From Lactarius indigo (taxonomy: Eukaryota; Basidiomycota; Agaricomycetes; Russulales; Russulaceae), in assembly GCA_025766275.1 (NCBI GenBank), contig JAFKAC010000009.1:186001-250000 (forward strand): a DNA stretch of 64,000 nt, given 5' to 3'. The notes beneath the pieces were generated by a model. It ran no database searches and had not been told where the DNA came from. It was given only the letters and a program-made list of their open reading frames with translations. This document shows positions 20,909 to 32,220 of this stretch, one piece after another; within the stretch, counting starts at the first letter, position 1; each line of letters begins with the position of its first letter. The translations under genes were made by a program, and so were the position numbers.

Positions 20909-22649
20909 TGCCTGCTTGTATCTGGCCGTTGAGCCAGGTGAGCATTGCTAATACCCATTCGCTAATGTTGACGCCTTTGATGTATGATAGGAAAAGTAGG
21001 GCTCATCGGTATGGCGTGGCCATGATGCCTTTGTCCACGTTCATGCCCCAATAGACATGCCATTGTGTGAGAAACGCTTCTACTTTGGCGCATTCCCCAT
21101 CAAATACTGTGGGTGATTCACCAGCTAATTTGTTATTTTGAGGAGGAACAATTGGACCTGCACCTGGTAACCCTTCTCCAGGATGTCCTCCTCCCAGTGG
21201 TCCTCCTGGTGGTCCTCCTGGGAATCCTCCAGGAAACCCTCTGAATCCAGGTCCTCTGGGTGGGGGTCTTTCTCCTGGTAGGTCGCCAGGGGGTCCTCCT
21301 CCACCACTAGGGGGGTCAGCTACGTCTGGCCTGATGGCACAATGAATTGCTACGTCGTCATCAGTCATTCGATGACCAGTATATGGGTTGATGGGAGCCA
21401 GATTATTTCAGGATTCTTCCATGATGCGTCTTTGCTCTTCTAGGGCTATTTGATCCCTTGCTTCAGTGGTGAGCTGTATTTCTTCTTGTGTGATGTGATG
21501 AACAGCACACATGAAGATGATACTCACAGTGACAAAGGAGACTGTGGTGAGATATCAAGAGTGACTGGAAGGCAGCAACAGGGAGTCAGGCAAGTGAAGC
21601 AAGAGTTGTCTGGCACACAAACAGTGAGAACTGATATTATACATTGGAGAGGAGGGAGCTTACCTGGCACACAAACAGTGAGAACTGATGTGGACCAGGA
21701 GCGTACATGCTACTCTACTTATACACTTTCTGGGAGTGACACTATACAAGGGATGTAACACAAGTCACGTACTACAAGGTAGTTATTGTTCTACAAACGG
21801 ACAAAGGAGTGGACATTCTGAGAACAAGGACAGAAAGAACAAGGAGAGTCCAGAAGTAAATGATATCATAGTGACATCATAATAAGGATAGACCTAAAGG
21901 AGAACAAAGAAAGATACAAGAACGCGTAGTACAATGAAGAGTCTGGGTATGTCCATATGATGTCATTGTACATGATGTCATAGATAAAGAAGTCCGAGAT
22001 TGTATAGATCAAATCTAATCTAAAGCGGTCCTAATTAATCTACAGCAGTCCATATCTGTAAGTCCGGTCCAAATGAGCTGCTAAGTGTGCAGGGGTCACT
22101 TATCAACATGATGGTGCTGGTTGCCATTATGACTGCAGGGCTGTGGATGTGGATTATCTCGGGTTCGGGTTGGTGGATGGTGAGAGACTCAGTTTGTTGT
22201 ATAATGTGGTCTCCAATAGCTCCTAGGCTCGCATCTTCTGCTGGTGTAGTCCCTCGGCTTGGGGATTGTTGACTATCAGAAGCTTCTTCTCTGCTGATTC
22301 CTTCGTCGGTGTGTTCCTGGGCTTGTCTTTCAATAGGACCTTAGTCTGCGTGACTATTGAGTTCTCGCACATCAATGTCACAGTTGTAATTTCTTCCTGC
22401 TGGTTGTACGATGTCCCAGCGATGATCTATAGGGTTCCAAGTAACTTCAGTCCAGCAGAGGTGTTTGAAATTGAACTCAACAGGTTGGAAACGGTTGGGA
22501 CCATTGAATTCCATGAAATATCCAGTGTCTTCTCCTCATTCTCTCCACTGAGCTGCTCCTAGGAATCTTGTTGGTATGTTGCGATCTCCTCATTGTTCAA
22601 TATGATAGGGACGAAAGGATGTCCACTGGTCTCTAGTCGAGTACGCCAC
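20909..22649 (-). pseudogene. E3 gag, N-terminal part, degenerate
   Basis: Starts at GTG 22649-22647 (VAYSTRD), in the same position relative to the primer-binding site as the E4 gag GTG. The N-terminal region aligns with E4 gag (GAAQW...GYF versus GTALW...GYY). A TAA follows DVRELNSHAD near 22345. About 21505-22090 is an unexplained non-coding interruption. Then come IQLTTEARDQ, a TGA after EES near 21425, a Gly/Pro-rich tract (21125-21300) and a capsid start with TGA at 21003-21005 (PYR-stop-ALLFLSYI, where E4 has YSRAMTLLSYI). All blocks share one frame. Confidence 0.8.
21505..22090. other. Unexplained interruption of E3 gag
   Basis: Gag-like coding stops near 22090 and resumes near 21505; between them every frame is poor. 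Ends read GCACAC ... GTGTGC. It holds a direct repeat of about 25 bp (CTGGCACACAAACAGTGAG, at about 21610 and 21664) and an LTR-like TGTAACACAAG at 21754. Possibly a short non-autonomous insertion or solo LTR. No target duplication could be fixed. Confidence 0.45.
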
Positions 22650-22656
22650 GATGAGT

Positions 22657-22667
22657 ATCTTGGTCTT
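22657..22667 (-). promoter_or_regulatory. E3 primer-binding site, self-primer type
   Basis: Minus-strand AAGACCAAGAT lies two bases inside the LTR, the same spacing as in E4. It is complementary (11/11) to ATCTTGGTCTT at 22929-22919, which starts 34 bp after the LTR TATA box. The sequence differs completely from the E4 primer, so primer and site have changed together. Confidence 0.82.
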
Positions 22668-22669
22668 AA

Positions 22670-23194
22670 TGTTACACTCCACCAATGTTACGCTCCACCA
22701 GTGTTAGTCCGACTTGGACTCTGAGTAGGCATAATCGACTTAGCGGATATCAGGCGAATGGGGATCACGTGTCAACCCAACGCAGGCTGAACAGGGGCAC
22801 ACCAGCACATGCTGCAGCAGAAGGTAAAAGAGGACTATCCCTTGGTGGATAGTAGTGGGGGGGCACGCTTAGTCCAAGACTAAGGCTGACAAAAGATGAG
22901 TCAAGTGGTGGATTGAAGAAGACCAAGATAGGGACTCTTGGTCTTCCAAGGCAACTACTTATACAGATACACGCGGGCTTTAAAGCGCCACTAGAATGGT
23001 AAGAAACCAATAGTGTAACTAGCTCGAACCCTAGTACAGCTATCCTAGGAATGAGTCATACATGAGTCACAATCACATGCGAACTGCTATGCTGACTGAT
23101 ACGATGTAAGTGTCCATGACTAATATTGTTACCAGACTGTAGTCATAACCGGTGATGAGTTGTGCATACGAGTCCATCAGTCCATACCATAACA
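22670..23194 (-). repeat. E3 5' LTR (about 525 bp)
   Basis: Inverted relative to E1/E2 and diverged from them, but with the same landmarks: end block near TGTTACGCTC, the GAAGACCAAGAT start-site motif at 22918-22929, TATAAG from 22963, GGGCTTTAAAGCGCC, CTCGAACCCTAGTA, and terminus CCATAACA at 23194. The inner end carries a 16-bp imperfect duplication (22670-22685 / 22686-22701). The first copy is taken as the boundary because it gives the same 2-bp spacing to the primer-binding site as in E4. Confidence 0.8.
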
Positions 23195-23325
23195 AATACG
23201 CTAATGTCGTTGAGGTGAAGAAGATTTGAAGTGTTTGGTACAGTCAGTGCACAGTAGAACCATCGGTGATATGAAGCAGAGGAACATGGCCCTTGTGAAA
23301 TGACACATCATTGAATGAAATCCGT

Positions 23326-23490
23326 CGGCCCAACACATGACTGGGCTTCCTTCAACCACTCCGACACCAACAGCTGTCCTCGGCCCGACACATGACTGGG
23401 CTTCTCAATCTTGTCTCACCTCCACTCACTCCCTCGTTGCTCCTTCTCCTCGCTAGATGCCCAACCACTCCGACACCAATGGCTGTCCTC
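23326..23490. repeat. Interleaved direct repeats
   Basis: CACATGACTGGGCTTC occurs at 23334-23349 and 23389-23404. CAACCACTCCGACACCAA occurs at 23353-23370 and 23462-23479. The longer units of about 24 and 30 bp are near-identical, which points to local duplication. Confidence 0.75.
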
Positions 23491-24120
23491 GACCACCTAC
23501 ACCATAGCCGATAGCCAACAATGCCTCGGCCGAAACGTTGTCAAGGGTCCTGCCTCAACATTCCCTTCCATTCCATTCCCTGTTTTGCGGGCCTTCCTCT
23601 ACCTAACATTTTGTGACCTTGTGATATCGTCAATGCATATGCCTTCAGCCGATGACCGGCCAAGAGGCCTCCTCTTTGTCAGAAAAAGGTGTGCCAGAAT
23701 CTTCTCCAGCTCCCACCTTATGTTCGCTATCTACTCACCCCGTTTAATCCCTCTAAGTTTAGTACGCATCAACAGCATTGCTAGTGCGCGTTGCAATACT
23801 CCCCCCTCAAACTTTCCGTCTCTCTCGGACTTTATCATGGACATTCTCATTTACTCTTCTCCGTTCGTCTGTCTGTCTCTACTGTCGATAATTTGGTTTT
23901 CTTATGACACCACTCCCCATCCCATCCGTGTGTCACACGATGGAGTCAGAAGCGCTGCGACTTCTGGTGTTTCAATTCTTTATGTAACCATCGAAGACAC
24001 CTGACAGATGACTGCTGCACACATTGACTTATCGGCTTGAACGCCCTCGCTGCTCTTCTGCCAGGCTGGTTTCTTTCAGTGAGTTTTTATTTTTATTTTT
24101 TCCTCATTCTTTTAACTCTC

Positions 24121-24362
24121 CGAAACTGACGACACAAACCTCACCCAGATGGTGTCTGTTGACTTTACATGGACATACGTGTGGAGATCTCAATGAACTT
24201 AGTAGCGATAAGTTGTTTTTTTTTTTTTTCAGTTTCACACCGTTTCTCACCGACGACACGAACCTCACACAGGTAGTGTGTCAACTTTACGTGCACATAC
24301 TCGAATAACTGCGTGGAGGTCTCCAATGTCTTTAATATTGATAAGTTTTTTTTTTTTTTTTG
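24121..24362. repeat. Diverged tandem duplication ending in poly-T
   Basis: Two units of about 115-120 bp share GACGACAC-AACCTCAC, a TTTAC-TG-ACATAC block and GATAAGT followed by a run of 13-16 T. Unit 1 is about 24121-24231, unit 2 about 24243-24362. Confidence 0.65.
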
Positions 24363-24970
24363 TTTCCCTTGCCCTCAACCCTCACCAGATCTCCACAAGC
24401 CGCAACTCTATCATCATTGGTACATTTTGGCATCCAAATGTCACCTAGGCATATACAGAGCAACTTGCGTGAGACCGGCGGCAGTTTGACTCCATACTTT
24501 TAGCACTTACAGGCTTACTTCAAAGGGTCCCGTTGTCTTAAAACCCAGGTTCTCAGGGCATTACAATGAAGTCTGCAAGCGTGTACAGCAAACAGACATT
24601 GATCCCGAGTATGATGTACAATACGCTTGCTTCACATTTCCCTGACACCCTGCCTAACAGCTTCTTTTCTTCAGAGAACGACATGAATGTCCTTGTGCGC
24701 ATCTCTTCTATGTCACAAAATATGCCTTCACCCTCATGCACACCTTACCTTGTCTTCCTCGCTGACTACTGGATCCGAGACAAGTCACACAGCTTACGCC
24801 ACCAACACATGGCCTCAACCTGCATCTTTTTTTCTTCTTTTTGAACCTATTTATACCCCAGTATCTCAACTTGTTCCCTCCATCTCCTTTCTCTTCTCCC
24901 TCTATTTCATCTCAAACCATGTCACTCTTTACTTTGTCCAATGACCGTTCCTTCTGACCCCAGCGGCCAT

Positions 24971-25084
24971 CCCCAACCACCACCCCCTTGCCAGTCCAAT
25001 CCCCGTTCACACCAACATTCACACCATCCCCAATCACCACCCCCTTGCCAGTTCAATCCCTGTTCAAGCCAATGTTCGCACCGT
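24971..25084. repeat. 57-bp tandem repeat, two units
   Basis: The unit beginning CCCCAA(C/T)CACCACCCCC at 24971 recurs at 25028, with CTTGCCAGT(C/T)CAATCCC(C/T)GTTCA inside each. Confidence 0.7.
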
Positions 25085-25982
25085 CGTCTAAGACTCTGCA
25101 TCAAATTCATATCCCTACTGTTCTCCACCACCCACGCCTTTTTTCAGCTAACTTCTTTGCAACCCTGCAACCCTGGTTACACATTCATCTCTGGCCAAAC
25201 ACAATCACACCCTCATTCCACTCAATAACTCCCATGGTCAGTCACACAACATCATCACCTTTGCTTACCCGAGCATCGCCCCAACTGTTCCAAACTCTCA
25301 AATCATCTCACTCGCAAAACATGCCTTCCCTCATCCTCACAATACCCTCTCCCAGACTGGACTGCCCTCACATTCCATTATATACCCTTGCCTTGCGACA
25401 CCCCCTCCAATCAACAACACGATTTAGGCACTCGTGCCGTCTATTCCTCCCAGGCTCTGGTTCATTATGTAGGACTTGGGGGGCGTCGTTACATGACAAA
25501 TAGTATGTGTTTCGTCACTGTAGTGGGTTGTGCTATGACTGGTCTTTGCCTACGGCTTGCAATCCAACTATTCAAATTTTTATTTTTTGTAACAAAAAAA
25601 AATGAAAAAAAACAATAATAACTACAGTAGAGTAATGACCAGTATGTAGGGATTACAAGGGTTGGCAAAACTCGTCATCGCAGTTGGCAGTGGACATGTC
25701 TCGAAGCTGCACAGTCACAGTGGTTGTGATCATGGTACCTCAAGTGCGTCGGTAGCATAATTGCAGCAGGTGGGTTTGGGCCACGTTGTAAAGTGCCCGC
25801 CGCCGCTGCTTCTGCTGCCGTCGCCAAGTCCATCGTCTTGATCGTTGAGATTCTAGCAGTTCGGGACTGCATTAACAGGCGGAGAGCCTGCTGCCGTTAC
25901 TGTCATTGTCCAGGGTGGTAATGAGATAGCTGGGAGGGCCCCCAGGCTGCGCTGTCAGTGATTGTGAGAGGCTACATTCGAG

Positions 25983-26520
25983 TTGCGCCACCTTTCCACT
26001 GTTGTCATTGTCGCAGTCGTCACTGAGATCAGTCATGGACCTGCACTCATCGTCATCAGTGTGGTTGTGGTCCATTGTTGCGATACCCGGGACTCGGAGC
26101 TGCCTGCCGCTGCCGCTGCCGTCATCGTTGTCATTGTCATGGTAGGGGTTGTGGGTAGCTCGGAGGAGCCCAAGTGAGCTGAGTATGTATGACACTGTAG
26201 TTAGACGACACTCACATAGTTTGGGTGCATCAGTGGTGTGCCCCTGGACGTTGTCACACTCGTCATTGTAGGGTCTTCAAAATGCAGTTGTAGTTGGCCC
26301 AGTCGTTGCCAGTCGTGGACCCAGGCTTGTCGTCATCAACATCATTGTCATCAATTATTGGCGGCGGGTGCAACTCGGGGCAGGCTGCCTGTCGTTGCTG
26401 CTGCTCTTGTAGTTGTTATTGTAGTTGTCGTTATGGTGGGGGTTGCGGGTAGCTCGGAGGAGCTCAAGTCAGTAGAGTACTGTAGTTAGATTGACACTCA
26501 CATAGCTTGGGTGAGAGTGA
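25983..26520. repeat. Diverged repeat with about 297-bp period
   Basis: GTAGCTCGGAGGAGC occurs at about 26154 and 26451. Both are followed by CACTGTAGTTAG or TACTGTAGTTAG and GACACTCACATAG, and both are preceded by GTCATTGT-like triplet-rich sequence. Confidence 0.6.
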
Positions 26521-26935
26521 GGTCAGTAGCAAAATAACAATGCAGTTCTGAGTCGGGTCTGGGTCAGCGATATCCCATATCATTATCGATGATGCCACTG
26601 GTGTTACACCAGAAGATGGGTTTGCGGCATGTTGATGGAGTTCCTGCAATTGCTGCTGCAGCTGTCCCTGTTGTCAAGCCGTCATCTTCATCCGTGAATT
26701 GGAGAATGTTATGTTGACGATGAGGGGGGGATAAGAAAGGGTAACAACAACCTGGAAATTGCAATGCAGTCACCACATGACGCCACACAAAAGGTCCACG
26801 CTAGCACCGCACATCTCGCACACACTTTCACAGATTTGGAATGGGCCAAGCTATAATACACTTGCATTCTAGAGGTTTATATTCAAAAAAAAAAATGAGC
26901 AGCCATAAATTTCAGCAACTGTCAGTAATATCAGC

Positions 26936-27110
26936 GGTTCAGTTCGAACTTGGTTTGAACAGTTCCCAAATTTTGGGGTTTTGCCAAACCCCGAATGGAA
27001 CCATCGGTCCGGTTCAGGTCAATGCCCGAACCCGAACCCTGAACTGGGGTTCAGTTCGGGTAGGTTCGGGTTCGGACCGAAGTTCAGAACCAAACCTTGA
27101 CACCACTAGT
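26936..27110. repeat. GGTTCGG-rich inverted-repeat tract
   Basis: Dense repeats of GGTTCGG / CCGAACC in both orientations can fold into a strong hairpin, for example CCCGAACCCGAACC opposite GGTTCAGTTCGGG. No coding sense. Such tracts are often the core of small non-autonomous repeats; identity here is unknown. Confidence 0.55.
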
Positions 27111-27933
27111 ACTAATCCCTGGTTCCTATAATTATTTACCTCACTCGACCTCACTTGCTGCGGCTTCCTGTTTCCTGACCTTCATGCTTTATCCTGAGGT
27201 GTCCTACGACTCAGGTAACGGCAACCTCATGCACCTGCAGCATTGCCCTCGTCCTACTACTCGGTCACATGTCACGGTGTACGCACTATTCTACTTGGTG
27301 GGCTGTGTTGATATGGCTGGTGATGTCCAAGGACGTGTTATATTTAGCGTACTAGTATTACTGCGTCCGGAAAACCAGGTAGGACCAAAGGTAGCGATGG
27401 AGACTTGAAAGAGGGGGATGGGAGACGTGAGGACATGCCCTACCCAGACCACAGGCGATATAGACGCCCGTCACTCGTAAGTGCCCATAATTTTTTCGAG
27501 ACCGACTCTATTAATACTGTATTCGTGGGGCCTGTAACTTCAAGTCGAACGCGGTCTTGAATGCGATATCTATTTTTACTTCTCGACCTCTCTCTGTTTC
27601 GGTCTTATTTACCAGTTATTTTCGCTTAGGCTGGTTCTTAAGCCAGCTCGACTACTTGGTAGCTTCTGGGAGGTGCCTTATTCACCACTTGCCTTTGGTA
27701 TACGTGGGTCCCATTACGTATAACACAGGTTCGTAGTCTCTATCATAGAACCTACGATCGGCGGATCAAAAAAAAAAAACCTACAATTGGTCTCATATTA
27801 CTATGTACCGCCCCCAGATATTAAAAAAAAGGCAGTGTACGCCACGGTGGGGTTCATATGGGAGGGCAAGAGAGGCGCCCTAGGAGAGGTTTAAGAGGGT
27901 GACAACTCGTCTAAGACTCTCAGAGACTCCCCC

Positions 27934-29483
27934 ATGCACTCCTCTTCATTATCATCCTATTGGAGCTCAGAGTCTTCGCGACTCGGAGCGTCTCTTGGTT
28001 CTTCCACCACTTGCGCAATGGCCCATTATGATATATTCCGCCACAGCCTTGCAATGATGTTTCCTGCCTACGGACACGCCCTCTGGGAGCCAGGTCCTGG
28101 CAATCTATGTCCTGCTGCTGTGGCCGTTGGCGACGTCGGTTATATTCGCCAAGGCAAATTTCGCCGTCTCTTCAACGTTTTACTCCCCGCAGATCATCCG
28201 TCTCATAGCAACTTTGGTGTTCCAGAGCACCACGAACAGCTGACGCTCAACATGAATAACCATATCGAAATTGTCAAACTCAGTCCTCATAATTTTTGCT
28301 CAGCTGGCGTCACCTCAAGGACTGGATCGGATCCATGGGCCGATGGGTAAATGAATTACACGGTTTAAATGTACTGCCACTCACATTGTCTCAGGCCAAA
28401 AGAGAAAGGGGAGGTCTCTTTTTCTTGCCCAAATCATCAAGGCGCAGTTTTATGCCTTCCAATGCAGGCTAAAGGGGAGGACACAGTAGCGAGTGCAGAC
28501 TTCGGAAAGTGGATAATTGAGCATATCGACCGCTGGTTTGTTTGGGCCCGACTGCTTGGACTGGGGATTGACCGGATGGAGGATATCGTCCTGGTCACTG
28601 GGACTCATTGCACAAGGTCTTGGGCTAATGTTGCATTCCCCGGGTGGCAGGAAGATGCGCAGGCGTCATTCCGGGCTAAGGTAGATCACAACGGTGATAC
28701 CGTTACTCTCAACTGGCAATCCTCACATGAGCGCAATCGAGGGGTGGTGTTGAATTATGGTCCTAATGGCGAGGTATGATGGTACGCAGCTTGTACCGGC
28801 CAATCCTGAAATATCTTTCACGTGATCTCGTTCACGCTAGAACCTACCGGAGGATCAATGTATATTCATACGAGGGTTTCGTGTCACTCGTAAGCTCAAG
28901 ATATTACCAGCAAAGCTTATAGGCGCGTCAGGACCCAATCCAGATCCAGAGGGACACGACGAGGAGCCAGACACGGATCTCATGCCAATATCTGCTGTAC
29001 CGGAGGTAAAGCTGCCGCAATCTTAGCGTTTTCTGGTCTTCATTTTGGATTTCAAAGTACCGGGATCCTCTTCACATACTACTGGAATACGTTGCCGAAG
29101 TGAGTACTCCGGACATAATTTCTCTGCATGTTCGGTGCCAATATGATCCTTGTAGGAAACCCCTCCTAGTACAGGCTGCGATACTATGATCCTTGTTCAT
29201 GATGATGACTTGGCACGGCTTCGTGACAGCGGTGTAAGTTGGAGCTCCATACTATACGCCATTGTGCTGACGGTCTTCTCACTCTCAGTCACTACACGGT
29301 CTCCGACTAAATGAAATGTTAAGCCACATCCGAAGCTTCAAGCCAACGGTCCACAACGCCCGGATTGGTGAACTCTTTCAGTATCTCAACTTTTTTTTAT
29401 TACTCACTGTGGACGCGCCCGTTCGAAAGATCTATCGTCCACTCGCAACAACGCCAGGGCAGGTACAGAGTCCGCTTGGGTAG
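27934..29483 (+). CDS. Agaricomycete-expanded protein family, function unknown (6 exons)
   Basis: Exons by frame and splice signals: 27934-28346, 28395-28773, 28841-29005, 29058-29099, 29156-29233, 29289-29483. All phases agree and give about 423 aa. Introns are 48-67 bp with GT-AG ends. Blocks seen: MAHYDIF...GDVGYIRQGKFRRLFN (exon 1), GKWIIEHIDRWFVWA and VLVTGTHCTRSW (exon 2), IFIRGFRVTRKLK...PDPEG (exon 3), YRDPLHILLEY (exon 4), VHDDDLARLRD (exon 5). I recall this block order from many mushroom hypothetical proteins of variable copy number, with no assigned activity. The last exon is less like the family and could be wrong. A second ATG at 28018 may be the true start. No signal peptide or membrane segment. 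Confidence 0.75.
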
Positions 29484-29716
29484 CTACACTCTCGGACATT
29501 TTTGAAACGCGACGTGAGTTTTACGTTTTTCTGAGTTTGTACCTTGGCTATATCGCTTCTAATAGCTCCGTTATCGACGCCTTCCGCACCTCAAAGTCTC
29601 CACGTCGAAACTTCGTTACTCCGTAAAGAACCTTCTCGGCGCTATGCAAGTTATGATTGGCACAGACGTCCCGCGCCTCCAGCACCCTTTCCAGAACCGT
29701 GAGACTACTGCATTGA

Positions 29717-31990
29717 ATGTCCCTCCTCCGCATCTTGACGCGGAACGTGCCGTCTTCTAGGAGCGTTCTCGGCTCCGAAGGCCGCCTTTCTCAATTCCCA
29801 CGCTCGTCCTTCATTCCGCCAACACACCCCACGAGTAGCCGTGCGGAGAGACCACAGGTTCTCAGACCCGTTGCGCCTCGGCTGGGGATGGGAGACGTTA
29901 ATCTCCATACTCTACTTGCCATGCGTCCTCGTGCTCGCGCTCCGGACTCAGCTCACACATCTTACTTATCTGATAGCTTCGCCACTCTGGGCCGTCCGCA
30001 TATGGATATCCCGGAAATTGTCCTTGCACAATATTTTGGTCTGCCAGCTCCGTCATACCGTGGGGTTCAGCTATCCCTCGTTCACTCTCGCGCTCCAAGC
30101 TCAGAGTCCCATCCGCAAACGTAAGTCACACTCTGTTTTTGCATGATTCTTTTCGGAGAATGTCGATAATAAAAAAATTGGGCGACCTATCGGTCGTTAC
30201 AACTCGTAAAGTAGCGAGAAAGAAGAGGCTTTGCGTGATCCTTCTCCGTGTTTTGATGCTGGACATGCTTTCAGGAATATTCCCAGCGTCGTTGCCCCCC
30301 ATTTCGAATACGTGCCAAATTATTCTACGTGCTCCGCCAAACAACCAGGCCATCCACAATCGCTTCTGCATATACCTCCACACCAGTTCCGAGTCCCCGT
30401 TCCTCCAACATACTCCATTGGTGGCCATGAGGGTGCAATTTCGAGTCAACGGGTTCTCGAACCCGTCATAACTCGGTTGAGGCACCCATCTGCATCACCG
30501 CTGCCACTATCGCCACCACCACTACGAACTTCGCAACTACCGTACGATGTACACAAATCTCACCGATTCGGCCCCCTGGCTGCTACAAAGCCCCACCACT
30601 CTCCGCGTATCGGGACGAAGAAAGCACTTTTGGTAGGCCGACAATGAGTACGGTTAACTGCTGATCTTCATGACATCCGAAGGTTGGGATCAACTACTCT
30701 ACACACCCGGACTCCAAATTTAGGCTAAACTCATGTGTTCGTGATGCGCAAGAGATGGCGCGTTTTCTTAAACGTACCCTTACCTTCTCAAAAGATGCAG
30801 CGGTTATTTTCTGATATCGCTTCCAGAATTATTTTGTTTCGAGCCAAAGGATATTCAAATCCTTACGGACGACACGAAGCAACCCGCGAATCTACCAACC
30901 AGGGAAAATATTGTGAGTAATTCGTACAAACTGTCTCGTTTATCACTTGACTTAACGTCGTTCAGAGGGCAGCGATGGATTTGCTTGTAAAAGGCGCTCA
31001 ACCCGGCGACTTGCTGTTCTTTTATTGTGAGTGTCCATATTCGCCCGTATACTGATTCCCTAACCTCAAAATAATCTAGTTTCCGGACACGCAACGCAGG
31101 TTAAGGACGGGAATAAAGACGAGCCAGATGGGTTCGACGAGTGTTCGTGTGCTCCTTCTTGAGGTGAAGTTGGCGCACTAAAAGGTCAACAGCCATATGC
31201 GCCATGGACTATATGGACAATCCACGATCCCCATCAAGTCCAACTACACCTGGGACCATTGCCAACCATGTAAGTCGCCGCAACAATAGCTGGTCTACTC
31301 GTTGATCGAGGTTGTTACTCAGGATATGCACGACGTAATGGTCAAGCCCCTTCCGAGAGGGTGTCGCCTGACTGCCGTCCTCGACGTGAGCTAGATCCTT
31401 TTCCGTACGTGGACATATTGACAAGACATTTGTAGTGCTGCAATTCTGGGACTCTCCTTGGTACACTATCCTTGAAATCCCTTGACTCTCTGACTTTTAC
31501 CTTACCTCAGATCTCCCCTTTAAAGTAAGCGACTTTACCTTCCGGGTCACTCGCATTGACGTGTTCTTCTCAGTACGACTCGCAAGGTGTTCCTAAGATG
31601 CGCAGAACAATTGCAGATGTTCACCAGAAGTCGAGCGAAGCGGACGTGGTTAGTGCTGTCCTATTATTGAAAAAAAAAAAAGTTACAACGTCGCTCCAGG
31701 TCTGTTTGAGCGCCTGCAAGGACAACGGAAGTGCCTTTGAGGCACACGAAGGCTGCGGCCTGGGAAGAGTGAGTTTCGTGCGGCCGGTTCGCTATCTGCA
31801 TCATGATGAACATGTTCTGTGCTTTCCGGCCGCTTTCATAGGCTCTCATCAGCTGCATGACTAGCTGGGGAAATCGTGGAACCTACCTCGATATTATACG
31901 GAATATTTGGTATGTATTCTTCATTGTTCTGCACACTGTCACCGAGAGCAACATCACCAGCACCTATATGGGTACAAAAGATCTCAGAGG
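29717..31990 (+). pseudogene. Type I metacaspase, catalytic-cysteine block lost
   Basis: Exons 29717-30120, 30275-30632, 30683-30773, 30827-30912, 30966-31026 and 31080 onward join in phase. A Pro/Ser-rich prodomain of about 245 aa is followed by TKKALLVGINYS, FCFEPKDIQILTDD, PTRENI, GAQPGDLLFFYFSGHATQV (catalytic His, about 31082-31090) and DGFDEC. After that the gene decays. TGA is at 31160-31162. MVKPLPRGCRLTAVLD (to 31385) is followed at once by LDPFPYVDIL, with the expected SCHSGTA segment replaced by five bases, which removes the catalytic Cys and shifts the frame. A C-terminal SACKD motif is recognisable near 31700. The 3' limit is approximate. Metacaspases are Ca-dependent Arg/Lys-specific proteases; this copy should be inactive. 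Confidence 0.8.
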
Positions 31991-32220
31991 GGAACTTCAG
32001 GTAAGCTAATTCCAAGAGATTACGCTGCTCTTATTGATCCCGACCTATGCTCATAGTTCTCAAGCTCTCGCCCGATCGTACGCTTCTCGTCTGAAATATG
32101 CCTTAGGACTTTACTCACCTTCTCTTGTACCTTCTACGTGCTAGGATACCAACCAACAGTTTCATCTACTTCAACCCTGGATAATCAGTTAACCATACTC
32201 TAGGACTTGCCACGGGCCGG

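Larger units (their letters stand above)
8712..23194 (-). mobile_element. E3: old Ty3/gypsy chromovirus, interrupted by E4
   Basis: Minus-strand element whose own sequence is 8712-13103 (pol, gag C-terminus) plus 20909-23194 (gag N-terminus, primer-binding site, 5' LTR). E4 occupies 13104-20908. Its 3' end past the chromodomain is cut off at the E2 junction. Protein sequence is related to E1/E2, and its LTR is a diverged relative of theirs (shared hairpin, a shared CTCGAACCCTA block, shared ends). Gag and pol hold many stops but almost no frameshifts, so this is the oldest copy in the stack. Confidence 0.88.
23195..27933. other. Gene-poor spacer with decayed repeats
   Basis: Reading frames of up to about 200 codons occur here (for example 23411-24004), but none shows a recognisable domain, good exon structure or support from neighbouring frames. 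The stretch is a mosaic of diverged tandem duplications (listed separately), poly-T runs near 24215 and 24345, and poly-A/T tracts near 25600 and 27770. No RNA gene was seen. Confidence 0.6.

Noticed and set aside
23411..24004. 197-codon + frame
   Set aside because: Runs over direct repeats and poly-pyrimidine sequence; no family resemblance or splice context.
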